Shown here in pieces: positions 36,001-46,329 of a DNA stretch of 64,000 bases (the first letter of the stretch is position 1; each line of letters starts with the position of its first letter). Position numbers and translations under genes: made by a program. The notes beneath the pieces were generated by a model. It ran no database searches. It was given only the letters and a program-made list of their open reading frames with translations, and was not told the origin of the DNA. Source of the DNA: Camillea tinctor (Eukaryota; Ascomycota; Sordariomycetes; Xylariales; Xylariaceae); contig MU394052.1 of assembly GCA_022578605.1 (NCBI GenBank), positions 1,116,001-1,180,000 on the forward strand. The letters are read 5' to 3'.

Positions 36001-37072
36001 CACCACTGCGTTCTGTCTAGCCGCTAACCGCGACCCTCCGGAGATGATCGAACCCAGCACGCCACCGCCGTCATCCGCGAGCTCAGACACTATCAACGGA
36101 GACCAGGGCCGGAACCGGCGGCACATAGAGATCGTCAAGGCTCTGTTGGGCGCAAAGGGCATCGACCCAGAGCTCAAGGATAACCAGGGCTGGTCGCCGC
36201 TCTTCCACGCGGCCTCGCGCGGGCACGGGGCTGTCATCGCGCTGCTGCTCCTGTCGCCGGGCGTGTCGGTGGACCGCCTCGGCGCGAGCGGCCGCACGGC
36301 GTTGTTCCACGCCCGCGATGCGGCCGCGGCGCAACAGCTAGTTGAGGCGGGGGCTGACCTCGAGTGGCGCGATGCCGCGGGACTTACACCCCTTGCGCAC
36401 CATTACCGTAATCGTGGTAAGTACTTTCTTATGATGTCGTTTGTGCCCCTTTCCTCCCTCACCTCTTTTTGCATGTATCTGGAAAAGTGGATATAAGCTG
36501 GTTAGACAGATAAGTCTTAACTCCCTTCGAGATACACGACGTGAAGAGTAAATCGAATTGCCGAATCTGGAGGACGATCACTCACCCCCGGTGCTACAGT
36601 ATCGCGCGAGTCCCGCGCCGTCGTCGAATTCCTGTGCCGCCAGGGCGCCGACCTGACCTGCACCGACGGCCCCGAAGGCGAGACCCTGCTACTGCGTGCG
36701 GCGCGGCGAGGCGACGCGTGGATGGTGGGACTGCTCCTGGGGAACGGTGCAGATGCGAATCAGGGGAGCAAGAGCGGGAAGACAGCGCTGCTCGAGGCGC
36801 TGCGGGAGAGCCCCAAAGCGGTGTCCGACGCGTTCGTGGAGAAGATGGCACGGCTGAAGACGGCGGGAGCTAGATTCGAGTTCGAGTTCGACAGGGAGGT
36901 CCTGGCGGATGCGGACCCGGGCGCCGCGAGGAGCGATGTGATACGCCGGTATAGGGCGATCGTGGGTTTGCTCCTGAAATGGGGCGCGGACCGGGACGCG
37001 ATCAGCCAGCTGGATCTGCTGAAGCTCAAGTCGAGGAAGATGGATATGCCGGACAGTAAGATGTCGAGTTGA
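33040..37072 (+). CDS. NACHT-ankyrin STAND (NLR-like) protein
   Basis: Exons at 33040-34412, 34471-36416 and 36600-37072 give about 1263 residues. Intron 1 (58 nt) joins VKHVQGM to FLLAQL; intron 2 (183 nt) joins HHYRNR to VSRESR. The N-terminus MADPFSLGASILGVVGLTVQ matches the fungal STAND N-terminal (HeLo-like) domain. The NACHT NTPase has Walker A GMPGSGKT (about residue 263) and Walker B IIVDALDEL (about 361). A winged-helix-like block (LAHHVLYWITFAKRPLTTKE) follows. About ten or more ankyrin repeats fill the rest, for example GRTALHLAVQHDQKDIAALL. Fungal STAND proteins act in non-self recognition and regulated cell death; the ligand and output here are unknown. The reading frame also opens from a TTG at 33031; the ATG is 33040. 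From about 36060 the gene becomes sharply more GC-rich. Confidence 0.88.
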
Positions 37073-37319
37073 TTTTTATGGCGTGGTCAGATAGAGGCAT
37101 GGAGAGGGAGGAGGCATCAGGGGTTATCAACCCTTTTATTCAAGCAATATATAGATCGCGGTGTAATTGTACATTAGAGCGTCATTATAGGTTATACCAC
37201 ACAACACAAGCTCATCTTCGAATCCTGCACTATCAGGCTTCTTTCTGCCTAGTATTTCATGCCATACTCCATATCAGCTCTACTAACCCCTTTTACGACT
37301 CCCTCTTCCTGATAATCTA

Positions 37320-37738
37320 CTATCTTCTTTCTGCCCGTTCGCCTCCCGCAGAACTCGTGCCTGGAACTCCCCAAGATCGCGGGTTGGTCCCCGGAAAGTT
37401 ATTTACGTGCTCACTCGGCACCGCCTTGGGAATCGAATGGCTCGCGTTCGTGCCGGGGAAGTTGTTTGCGGCTTCAGCAACACCCCGAAGCTGTGTGTCC
37501 TTAGCCGGGGTGTATCCAGTCTTAGCTGGTGCACGTGGATAGGTATCGTGAGCGTCAGTTCCGGAACTGGTCGTAGACTGCTTATTTGGGTGACTTGGAA
37601 AGTATTTCGTTAGTCACTACCACAATGTATTAATCAAAGGTGTCGATTGTCCTCTGCATTCTAATAGGAGTTGTAAAAAGAGGGGCTTGTCACGGAAAAG
37701 GGGGGTAGGGCTCACAGGATATTCTTGAAGGCCTCCAT
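37320..37738 (-). CDS. small hydrophilic protein with NNFPGTN repeats
   Basis: This two-exon gene encodes 98 residues. Exon 1 (37738-37716) encodes MEAFKNIL, and the 122-nt intron (37594-37715) has GTGAGC, a CTAAC branch site and AAG. Exon 2 (37593-37320) continues LHPNKQSTTSSGTDAHDTYP and ends GGERAERR. The frame is kept exactly across the splice and stays open until TAG. A distinctive heptad NNFPGTN occurs twice, in EAANNFPGTNASHS and HVNNFPGTNPRSWG. There is no signal peptide, membrane segment or cysteine. The composition (Ala, Thr, Ser, Pro, Asn, Gly) suggests a disordered protein. I do not recognise the family. It converges on the NLR-like gene with about 250 bp between stops. Confidence 0.68.
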
Positions 37739-39475
37739 TTTCGCTACTGAAGTACGATGTTATACGTAAACGTCGTCTTTCGGGTTTGCATCAGCCAAGG
37801 AAATTTATCACGGCGAAGCACGCTATATTGACCACTTGTGGCTTCCACGATATATTTACCCGGACAGTATTTTCTCCCAGATACCTGCATCCATGTCATC
37901 TAACTGTCCTTGTTCTCCTATTATTTCTAATACTGAGAATGGGGAGGAGATTGCCACCTTCTTCCACACCAGTGACGTATGGCGATGTGACGTATTTTCC
38001 CAAATGGCTTTTCTTGTTCCATCTGAGGTGAGAATCAAACTCCAGCAGTATCCATGTTGGTTTAATATATTTCTACACCCCGGAATGGTCAAGTGGGCTC
38101 TTACTGATCGCCGTCTGGGGTGCATGCGGGAGACCCCGACTCGAGCATGGAAAGCTACTGACCTAGGCTGCTAGTATAAGTGGTACGCAAGATACGTATT
38201 ACTTGAGAAAATTTCGTTTCTGATTTTATCAGATGCTTGATTTATTAGGAGCTAGTTTTTGTTTAGGATATAATCTTCAGTTGAAAGCTTGATTTCAATC
38301 TGTTGGTAATATGATACCATAGGAAGAAGTGGCCTTAATACCCTTATAATGTAGGCAATCCATCACGATATATTCACTGTCCATGATAGCTAGAGGCGTG
38401 TCCGGAAAGAAAAAAAGGATTTGTTCTAACCTAGGACACTCTATCTAAGGACCCATACTATTTCTCCTACTATGAAAGCTGTGTATCCGCCCAGAAACTA
38501 GACACATGGATTTAGGTCGTAATTGGAAAAAAGGAGCATATCTTACATCTTAGATGTGCGGCAGCGAAACTTCTCTGATACACAAGCGTTAGTTGGTCAA
38601 TAACCTCGTAAATGAGACCAAACCTGCATTGCTTGTAAGACAGTGTGTTCATATGGCTACGTTGATATCATACGTAATTTCCCTGAACTAATAGTTCTAC
38701 TGATAGTGCAGAGAAATACACTATACATGTGCTTCTTGCATCAGAGTGAAACAGAGCTGGGAGGGTAGAGAAGACACTTCGTGGCCATTTGCATATCTTC
38801 GAGGTAAACTACCCACGTTGAGAAAGAAATATGAAACCATGGGGCGAAATATGCCTAACTTCGTACTAAACATTCATTATCGAATGTTTTGAGAATGGTG
38901 GATTAAACTCCGGCATATATGTAAACGATCGCGATGCTGGGGTATGGATCTGCAAGGCACGCAGTGTAAAAACCCGAAGAGTACGTGTGGCAAAACGATA
39001 ATAGCTATTGTCGAGGCACTCGGTCGCAACACAATAGAGGAGAAGGTCGATCTAGTAGCCCATTCACTTATTAACATTGGGTTACAATGCTTCTGCACCT
39101 CCACTTCCGGCCGTTAAGCTTCTACTAGATACATCTCGATCAAGATTTCCTCGAGTCATTATCCGCAGAAACCAACACAGCGTTTCTTGCAGCGAATTAT
39201 GGAGGCCCATTACATCTTGTTATGTTAACTCATAACGTAAAAAGCCTCGATAGTTGGGTAGATGGTGACATTGTATCATCTGAGAAAGTTATCATTTTCA
39301 TCATAATGACGCTACGAAAGTATATTCGAATAGGGGGCAAGGGGATAGCCCATTGAGGCCGTAGGGTTACCTTGTCTTATAAGATGAGAAGCCCCAAAGT
39401 GATGAGCCCCTAGTTAACCCAGACCAGGTCAAATTATTCAACGCGATAAATTCCATAACCCACATATTGTTCATC
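37739..39475. other. intergenic region with weak coding-like fragments
   Basis: No intact gene was recognised. A 58-codon plus-strand ORF at 38945-39121 (MDLQGTQCKNPKSTCGKTII and on, four cysteines) and the following open frame at 39127-39356 (LAANYGGPLHLVMLTHNVKS) have a protein-like texture and could be gene relics. A frame at 37866-38174 is similar. None has a clear family. Confidence 0.35.
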
Positions 39476-40625
39476 ATGTCAACAGGTGGAACAGGTGGTC
39501 ATCCCCTTTACGGGATGTCTGGTGCTTCGGCCGTGCAACAAAGCGTCGATATGGCAGATAGCCTCGACAAAAAGGATTTCGAAACAACTGCAAAGCAGGT
39601 ATGGTATAGATAGAATCTCGTCACCTTATTCAAACACTTGAATTGACAATTTCATTTCAGGAATCTTCTGTACCGAAACACCATGAACAGGAAGACAAAT
39701 CATTCCTGACCTCGTTTAAGGAAGCCCTAAAACCAGGAGATACGAAGAGGAGAGCGTCAGCAAGCGAAGCAACACAAGAAGGCGGGAAGGGAGGCATTAT
39801 GGAATCCATGAAGCCTAGCCGTCGCGACGATTCTGGGCATCAGAAACAACACGAGCGTGGTGGCATCATGAAAGTACTTAAGCCTAACTCAACCGAGGGA
39901 GAAAAACATCGAGATGCAACGAGTAGTGATGGGGGTCTTCTACAATCTATGATGCCTGGCCATAAGGAGCACATCAACAAGGAAAGCCGAAGCAATACAG
40001 TTCTTGATGTTCTCCGTCCGGGGGACAGTCATAGTGAAGACGTCCAAGAGAGTCATCAGCGGCGTGGCAGCATGCTTGATTCGCTGAATCCGGGAGACAG
40101 CACCCCTAACATGCCCAACGCCTTCCAGACCAGTGCTACCGGCAGCGACCCTGGCACAGTGGGCCAACAGAGACGCAAAAGCCATAGCAACGCGTCTGAC
40201 TTCGGTAACAACATCAGGGAAAAGCTAGGGCTCGGTGACAGGTCTGAGAGAAACTACCAGTATGACGTGTTCCCAGGAACCGAGAGGCACGAGGGGCCTG
40301 GTTCGAAGGGCGAGTATAGAAGGCTAGGCGACATCGGCGCGACCCCTAGGAATTCTGTCGTGGACACTGAGGGCACCATTGGCCGTCATTTCACGGTACG
40401 CTAAGTCATTTTCTTCTCTGCGATTCGGAGTGCCCATCGTATCGAAAGATGCTAACTACGTATCAATTCTAGTCCGAGGGGAATATAGGGGGCACTGCTG
40501 ATAAGGTTGGAGGTCCGTTTTCGAAAGAAGGGGCGGTTGGACGACAGTTTGAGGACACCGGAGCGGTTGGAGGAACTATCCAGGACACGCTGGGACATGG
40601 AGATGCGACTAGAAAAGGGAAATAG
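39476..40625 (+). CDS. hydrophilic repeat protein, LEA-like
   Basis: Exons at 39476-39598, 39661-40395 and 40473-40625 give 336 residues; introns of 62 and 77 nt are in phase 0. The ATG opens MSTGGTGGHPLYGMSGASAV. The middle carries about six degenerate repeats with an amphipathic core ending in a KP or PGD: SFKEALKPGD, GGIMESMKPS, GGIMKVLKPN, GGLLQSMMPG, NTVLDVLRPGD and GSMLDSLNPGD. The C-terminus has Gly-rich turns (GTIGRHFT, GNIGGTADKVGGPFSKEGAV, GRQFEDTGAVGGT). The rest is very charged and polar with no membrane segment or signal. This resembles fungal LEA-like or conidial stress proteins that may protect membranes or proteins in dry or dormant cells. That role is inference from composition. 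I give no gene name. Confidence 0.75.
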
Positions 40626-41599
40626 TGGTGGTATGATCTAACTAGAGGAAAACCATATGAGACCAGATGCTGTATACTATTGAGAATACTCATGTGTCGA
40701 GGATGATCATGTTTGCAGAGCAGACCCCAAGTTTCTTGGCTATATATAATACAGTCATATAGCATAAGAGACTTGTTTATACTCGAAGGATCATATTCTT
40801 ACATCCCTCGGTATATGGATGCTGTGACTGACCCTCTCTCCCCCTTTTCATACTATCTTGCCCTAGCATCATAGGCAGATATGAAATAGTTTTGTACACG
40901 TCGAATATGTGTTGAGCCGTACAAGGTTGGGGATTAAATACTGCTCGTCGGCAGCCGCGGGCGCCTTTGCAGCTCGAGAGCCTACAATCCCAGAACTTCC
41001 TCTGCTTTCCCAATACGGCATGCCCCCCAGGAGGCTTAGCCACTACCCCAGAATAACTCGTTTGGGCATTACAGTGATGTCCAGGCAAATCCGAGGAAAC
41101 CAGCCCGTGAGCGGAGCAGCGAAAGCCGCACCTCGGCACTGGATGTCAGCGTATGGCGCAGAAACATGACCTTAGAAGAAGGATATAAGGTTTCAAGTGC
41201 CACAGCTTTGGCTAATCTTAAGTGGCTCGTGTATACACTTATCTTTTGTAGACATAATCATCAACATATACCTACACAGCTGAAAATACTGACCGCCCTC
41301 ACCAGTCCCGGCCTCACTCGGGCGCTCTACGCCGGAAATGCTGTAATTCATCACCTCAAACTCCCTAGGTACCACGGAGCCCCCTTTAACAACGGGTCAT
41401 GCTAACTTACCTTGTAAAAGCTATGGTATACGAGGTCAGAATACCCCCTTAACCCCTATCTAAGTCTGAACCAAAAAGAGTCAAACATTAGAAAAAAGAA
41501 AAAAGGAAAAAGGAAAGGCAAAAGGTAACAAGTCACTAACACCTACCCATCGGGGGAAAACACAGCGCCCTCACCTACTTCGGCTTCCGCCAACCCCAC
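40626..41599. other. intergenic region
   Basis: No gene was recognised. A minus-strand frame at 40777-41139 begins only at a GTG and has no family resemblance. CCTAGGTACC occurs near 41365. Confidence 0.5.
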
Positions 41600-41980
41600 A
41601 TGATGCGCAAGCTCTCCACGCGCCGCACCTCGTCCGACCCGGCGGTGCGCCATTCGCCCGCGGGCGACGCCTGGCACCGCGATTTCATGGCCTGCCTAGG
41701 CGGGCTGAACAGCTCGCTCGCGGTCCTCGCAGCGCTACGAGTGTACGCGCTGGCGCGGCCGTCGCGGGTCCTCGGCGGAAACAGTGTTGCGCTGGGCGTG
41801 ACGGCGCTGGCCGTCCTCGACGCGGCGAACCTGTCGCAGGCGTTTGTGAACTTTACTGTGAGCCGCGCGGGCGATCGCTGGATTATGGGGAAGGGCTGGG
41901 ATCGGATTACGGTCCTCGATGCGCTGTTTACGGTGCTGGACTTGGGGGCTGCGGTGGCGAGGGTGGTGGGGGCTGGGTAG
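41600..41980 (+). CDS. small predicted membrane protein
   Basis: The protein has 126 residues from an ATG with cacATGa context; a second ATG follows at once. It is GC-rich with strong codon bias, unlike the AT-rich spacers on both sides, which supports real coding. Hydrophobic segments are SSLAVLAALRVYALA (about 38-52), VALGVTALAVLDAANLSQAF (about 63-82) and VLDALFTVLDLGAAVARVVG (about 105-124). This fits two or three membrane helices with a basic, Arg-rich cytosolic N-terminus. WHRDFMACLGGLN and WIMGKGWDRITVLDALFTVL look like conserved blocks. I do not know the function and see no catalytic motif. Confidence 0.68.
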   Translation: MMRKLSTRRTSSDPAVRHSPAGDAWHRDFMACLGGLNSSLAVLAALRVYALARPSRVLGGNSVALGVTALAVLDAANLSQAFVNFTVSRAGDRWIMGKGWDRITVLDALFTVLDLGAAVARVVGAG

Positions 41981-44344
41981 GGTATTGCTTACTTGGTTTT
42001 TTTTTCTGGTAGCGGGTTAGCTAGGTAGCTACTTGTGGTGGTGTAAGGAGATGGGTGGATTTTGTTTGTTGGGGAGAGATAGATAGGACGGCTGCTGGTG
42101 TCGCAAGTGACTTTCATGGGCATAATATAGAGAAGAGTTACGGGGCAGCTCTTACTTGGAGCCATGCTATATTGTGGATGTTATAGCTACTAGGCGTATA
42201 TAATTGGCAGTCAACTAAGGCATGCACGTTCCGCTTGGATTCATCCTAGACCTCTGTGCCGTAAAGTACTTTAGCATAGGAGCAATCCTCACTATTGCTG
42301 AATATCAAGTGTCAGACTTTAATCCAAGATATATTGGCTGAGGCATTATAAACGCCGCACACCCAATTTCAAGAGCTGAGGAGGTAGTTTGATCACGGAG
42401 GGTCTTACTTACAAGCGGCGGTTGCGCAAAATAGACCGCAGCTCGACGTAAACAATTAGGACCGTCGTCAGCTCTCTAGGATCACGATCCTTCCTATCCA
42501 CGCCCTCGGATCCAACCTATTACATCAGATAACTAATTAGCATAGTATATGGATAAGCTGGGACAATCGGAGATATCTAATCGTCAAGCAAGAATCCTTA
42601 GGTAACCATAGCTTGTCCTCATCATGAACTGTTGAAGGATCTCATGTGCCGTGTGCCTTCGACCTTCGTCATTTCATCGTCCCGCTGGAAGGTGGAGTTT
42701 TTTTTTTTTTACACAGAACTTCCTGTGATCTAACCATATTTCAAAGAACTCCCGTAAACGTGGGAAGGATCCTAGAGCTGGTTCCTAAATAGGTAAGTGA
42801 GCGAGGCAGGGTGGGTTGCGTAATTCATGTACGGTTCTGTAAGTGACATGTCCAAGGGTCGAAGGAAGAGAGAGGGTGGAACAGCATCCGCCGTGAACTA
42901 CGTAATTAGGTAATTGTAGAGCTCCCTCCACGCCCACCTAGCCACGTCTGTGTGCTCATGCAAGGGGTATGGACATTACTAGGTTACCTTGGTTGAAACA
43001 CCCTTGTACACTATGTACGTGAGAGTGACATCTCGTCCGAACCGCCCGTAGATAAGGAACTCTGCAAGTGAGCACCAACCTACATTATATTCGGGGAGCC
43101 TAGGCCAATTGGAACGTGCCGCTAACGTACATGGATGTGTTTGTGGGAGAGTCTTGTCTGCCGTAGAGGCACAATATATGAGGGCTGAGTTTCCTCTTGA
43201 CCAATAAATATGGGATCGGACACGAGGGTGGACGGGGGGCAATTGTTGGCGGGCATTTTGACAAGGAGAAAGCTTTTTTTAAACCCATCTATATCGAAGA
43301 AGCTGGAACCAACCCAACGTTTCTTTTTGCTTGCCTCGATCTATTTCGTCTTAAGTATATGGATATGGACCCTGCTGCAAGAAGGTTGGAAAGAGGAGAC
43401 AAAAAAGTTACCCAGAAGCGTGGGCCTGAGAAGAAGACTTTTTTATATTAGACTCAAAATAGGGAAGGATCGTGAGATGAGGACGCGGTGACCAGTAGTT
43501 CTGAGTCGTGGGAACATGTCATGACGAAGAAGGGTCAGACAAATGATAAGGCAAGGTAAGAGGTAAGAGGTAAGATGTGTTACACAGACGGTGAGATGGA
43601 AATAGAAAAGCGAGTCTTTTAGGTAGGTATTCTAGTTAGTTCATCATCGTATAATGAGAACTTGTAAAACTGAACCAACCTAGTGTAACGATGTGGTGTA
43701 AGGAAGTAGATTGTACATGGGGTCCAAAAAAGGGGGGCGGTCCACAGAGGATATAGGGATACAGCCTTGCTCATGGGCCACGCACTAAACAGCTCAACCC
43801 CAGAACAATAGTTATAATTATATTCAGGAATCACTCGCCATCCTGATGCCGCAAACTATGAATATATACATGATGACCAACGGGCAGTAGTGGGTTGAGC
43901 TGTGCCAGAAGAACATACCTAGCTCTTATATGTGTGTGTGATGTATATGGGGTAACCCACGTGTATGTGTTCTAATAACCTCAAAACGTTTCACCGTACA
44001 CTATTAGTTGGTTCACCAATCCGTATCATCGGGTCAAGCTGTGACAAAGGCGAACACTAATTGTCTTGTCAACAGTTAGTCCATGTATAGCATCCAGCCA
44101 TACGAGCTATCTAAGACTAGCCTGGTCGACTTTCTTTCCCAATCTCTCCCTGTCCGCCTCTCTTCCTCTCTCCAACCCTATTCAGATAATATCTTTCTTC
44201 TACGGCCAAGATCCATAATGATATGTTGTTCTCCTTGACCAGCTTGACAAGGCGCGTATCCGAGTTACACGATTGAAACATCACCAACGGATATACTCCC
44301 GTGGCGGCGACGACGACGTCGTTTTTCGAACCATCGCTGCTACC
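41981..44344. other. intergenic, GT32 gene promoter side
   Basis: This is about 2.3 kb without a recognised gene. It has T-rich tracts (about 41997-42006 and 42699-42710), short AGGTAAG repeats at 43553-43575 and CT-rich sequence at 44130-44200 leading into the GT32 5' UTR. Confidence 0.5.
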
Positions 44345-45472
44345 ATGGCAAACCTCTGGTTCCGTGGGCTTTTCATAGCCTTCTTCGCAGTCTTTCTCTT
44401 CTTAACCACCGTCCACTTCCTCCACAGCGACGTCTTCTTTCCATCGTCAACAGCGTCGTCATCATCATCATCATCACCAGTCCTTATACATCCACAAACG
44501 CTTACCACAAGCAATAACCCTTCTTCTTCTTCTTCCTCCTCCTCCTCCTCATCTTCATCTTCCACCACAAGCAGCAGCACCCTCTACGACGCCCGCTACG
44601 GCCGCCCCACCACCACAGCGCCCTCCATCACCAAGCAGATATGGCAGATCTTCTTCTCCCCGCCGTCCGGCGCTCCGCCCACCGACACCTTCGCCGACGT
44701 GCCGACGTGGCCGCCCATGGCGCCGGACTGGACGTACACGCTGGTCGGGGACGCGGGGGGGTCCTCCTTCGTGGAAACGCACTTCGGGGGGGACCGGGCG
44801 GACATCGTAGCGGCGTACCGCGCGCTAGGGGGGGCGGAGGGCTCCTCCGCGCTCTTCGCAGGCAGCCACAAGAACCTGGCGCTCAAGTCGGATTTCCTGC
44901 GGTACCTGCTGCTGTTCGTGCGGGGGGGCGTGTACAGCGACCTGGACACGCGGCCGCTGGCGCCGCTCGACTCGTGGGTGCCGGCCGCGCACCCGGAGGT
45001 GCGTCTCGTGGTGGGCATCGAGTACGACAGCCCGGCGCTGGGGCCCACGGAGATGTACCCCGTCCAGTTCAGCCAGTGGACGATCGGGGCGGCGGCCGGG
45101 CACCCGGTGCTGGCGTGCATGGTCGAGCGGTCGCTGGCCGGGCTGCGGGACCTGGGGATTGTCGACGCTCCCCCCGGCGCGCAGGGGGCGGCGGTGAAGC
45201 CGCCCGGCGAGAACGCGGTGTACAACGCGACGGGGCCGATCGGCTGGACCGAGTGCGTGATGGAGGGGATACGCGGCGCGCTCGAGGCGCCCGAGTACTT
45301 CCGCCACGCGAACCTGTCGGGCATTGCGGAGCCGCGGTACTTCGGCGACATCATGGTGCTGCCCGACGGCACGTTCGCGGCGTCTCTGCCGCCCGGGTCG
45401 CCGAAGCCGAGCAACGGGGACCGCGTAGGGCTCGTGTCGCATGCGTTCCGTGGCGTATGGAAGCATTCTTGA
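44345..45472 (+). CDS. GT32 mannosyltransferase, Och1/Hoc1-like
   Basis: The protein has about 375 residues. The first ATG, at 44345 (accATGg), gives a type II membrane topology: MANLWFRGLFIAFFAVFLFL is a signal anchor after a very short cytosolic tail. A Ser-rich stem with two homopolymeric Ser runs follows (about residues 38-82). The lumenal domain shows PSITKQIWQIFF, HKNLALKSDFLRYLLLFVRG and GGVYSDLDTRPLAPL. The SDLDT is the DXD metal/nucleotide-sugar motif (about residue 199) of GT32. Family members add alpha-1,6-mannose to N-glycan cores or related Golgi glycans. The exact acceptor cannot be read from sequence. The catalytic domain is very GC-rich compared with its flanks. No introns are needed. 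Confidence 0.87.
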   Translation: MANLWFRGLFIAFFAVFLFLTTVHFLHSDVFFPSSTASSSSSSSPVLIHPQTLTTSNNPSSSSSSSSSSSSSSTTSSSTLYDARYGRPTTTAPSITKQIWQIFFSPPSGAPPTDTFADVPTWPPMAPDWTYTLVGDAGGSSFVETHFGGDRADIVAAYRALGGAEGSSALFAGSHKNLALKSDFLRYLLLFVRGGVYSDLDTRPLAPLDSWVPAAHPEVRLVVGIEYDSPALGPTEMYPVQFSQWTIGAAAGHPVLACMVERSLAGLRDLGIVDAPPGAQGAAVKPPGENAVYNATGPIGWTECVMEGIRGALEAPEYFRHANLSGIAEPRYFGDIMVLPDGTFAASLPPGSPKPSNGDRVGLVSHAFRGVWKHS

Positions 45473-46329
45473 GAAGAGGAAGGGGAGAAGAAAAAAAAAG
45501 ATATTATTGAGTTATTTTTTATAATGTAAAAAATAAAGGGGAAAAGCGGAAAAGAGAAAAATAAGGGGTGTTACTGGAATATATTAAATACCTACTTTGT
45601 ATCGATTAATATAGGTCTAGGGTGGACAACCGGCTGTGGCTGGAATACTTATACCACCTTCCTACTACCTCATCTATGCCTCCACCAGGCGGAAATTCAC
45701 ACAGCATTTTTTTTGGTTGGGAGGGAAGGGGGCAGGGGGAGGGAGCTCAGATAGACACAGGATTATGTGTAGAGAAACCTAACCTAGATCATGTTTCCGC
45801 GGAGTCGATTCTGCAAACTAGACAGCGAAGACGGATTCGTACAATAGGGGCAGAGCTAACTTGGGTAGAATCGGTTGCAGAAAGTGAGCTGGGGGTAGCA
45901 TAAAAAAAAAACTTAGGGTGAATATTTTTGATATGATAGATAAGTAGGAACCAAACACATGATTCGAATAACGCCTGCTCCCCATGTCCACCGTCCCTGC
46001 TGCCCTACTCTATTCCATCTAACACTCGCCCACGTACACTCGTCCGTTCATGGTACAAGTAACGTGCCCTGTCACGTTCGAAGCCAGGCCCTCGATGCCG
46101 TTACTAAAGCAGGAATCCCTTTTCTTGTTCTATATCACTGCGTATGTCAGTGCGTGTGTGTATGCGTGTGCGTGTGTGTGTGTGTGTGTGGTTGATCTGC
46201 TTTTCATTTTTGGGAGATGTATTGAAACTTCACGGTGTGTATGTTTTCCGGATGAAATTCCATGTTAAAAAAAACGATGCCCTTCATTCATTCTCTCTCT
46301 CTCTACCTCTTCTCTTCCGTCCGTAATGA
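45473..46329. other. convergent intergenic region with TG microsatellite
   Basis: This is the 3' region of the GT32 gene and ATG27. A G/T-rich (TG)n microsatellite lies at about 46149-46190, and a short CT run at about 46292-46303. No gene was recognised. Confidence 0.6.
46149..46190. repeat. TG microsatellite
   Basis: This is an imperfect GTGTGT array with a few C and A interruptions, in the 3' spacer of ATG27. Confidence 0.85.

Noticed and set aside
37093..37542. Plus-strand frame downstream of the NLR-like gene (GLVPGKLF, AFVPGKLF repeats)
   Set aside because: It starts only at a TTG and is antisense to the spliced 98-residue gene; its repeats mirror the NNFPGTN repeats of that gene.
37866..38174. 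Coding-like plus frame (FSQMAFLVPSEVRIKLQQYP)
   Set aside because: No family recognised, no splice partners and no supporting context; kept only as a remark in the spacer entry.
44825..45466. Long minus-strand frames opposite the GT32 gene
   Set aside because: Very high GC lowers stop-codon frequency; the plus frame carries the GT32 motifs and signal anchor.
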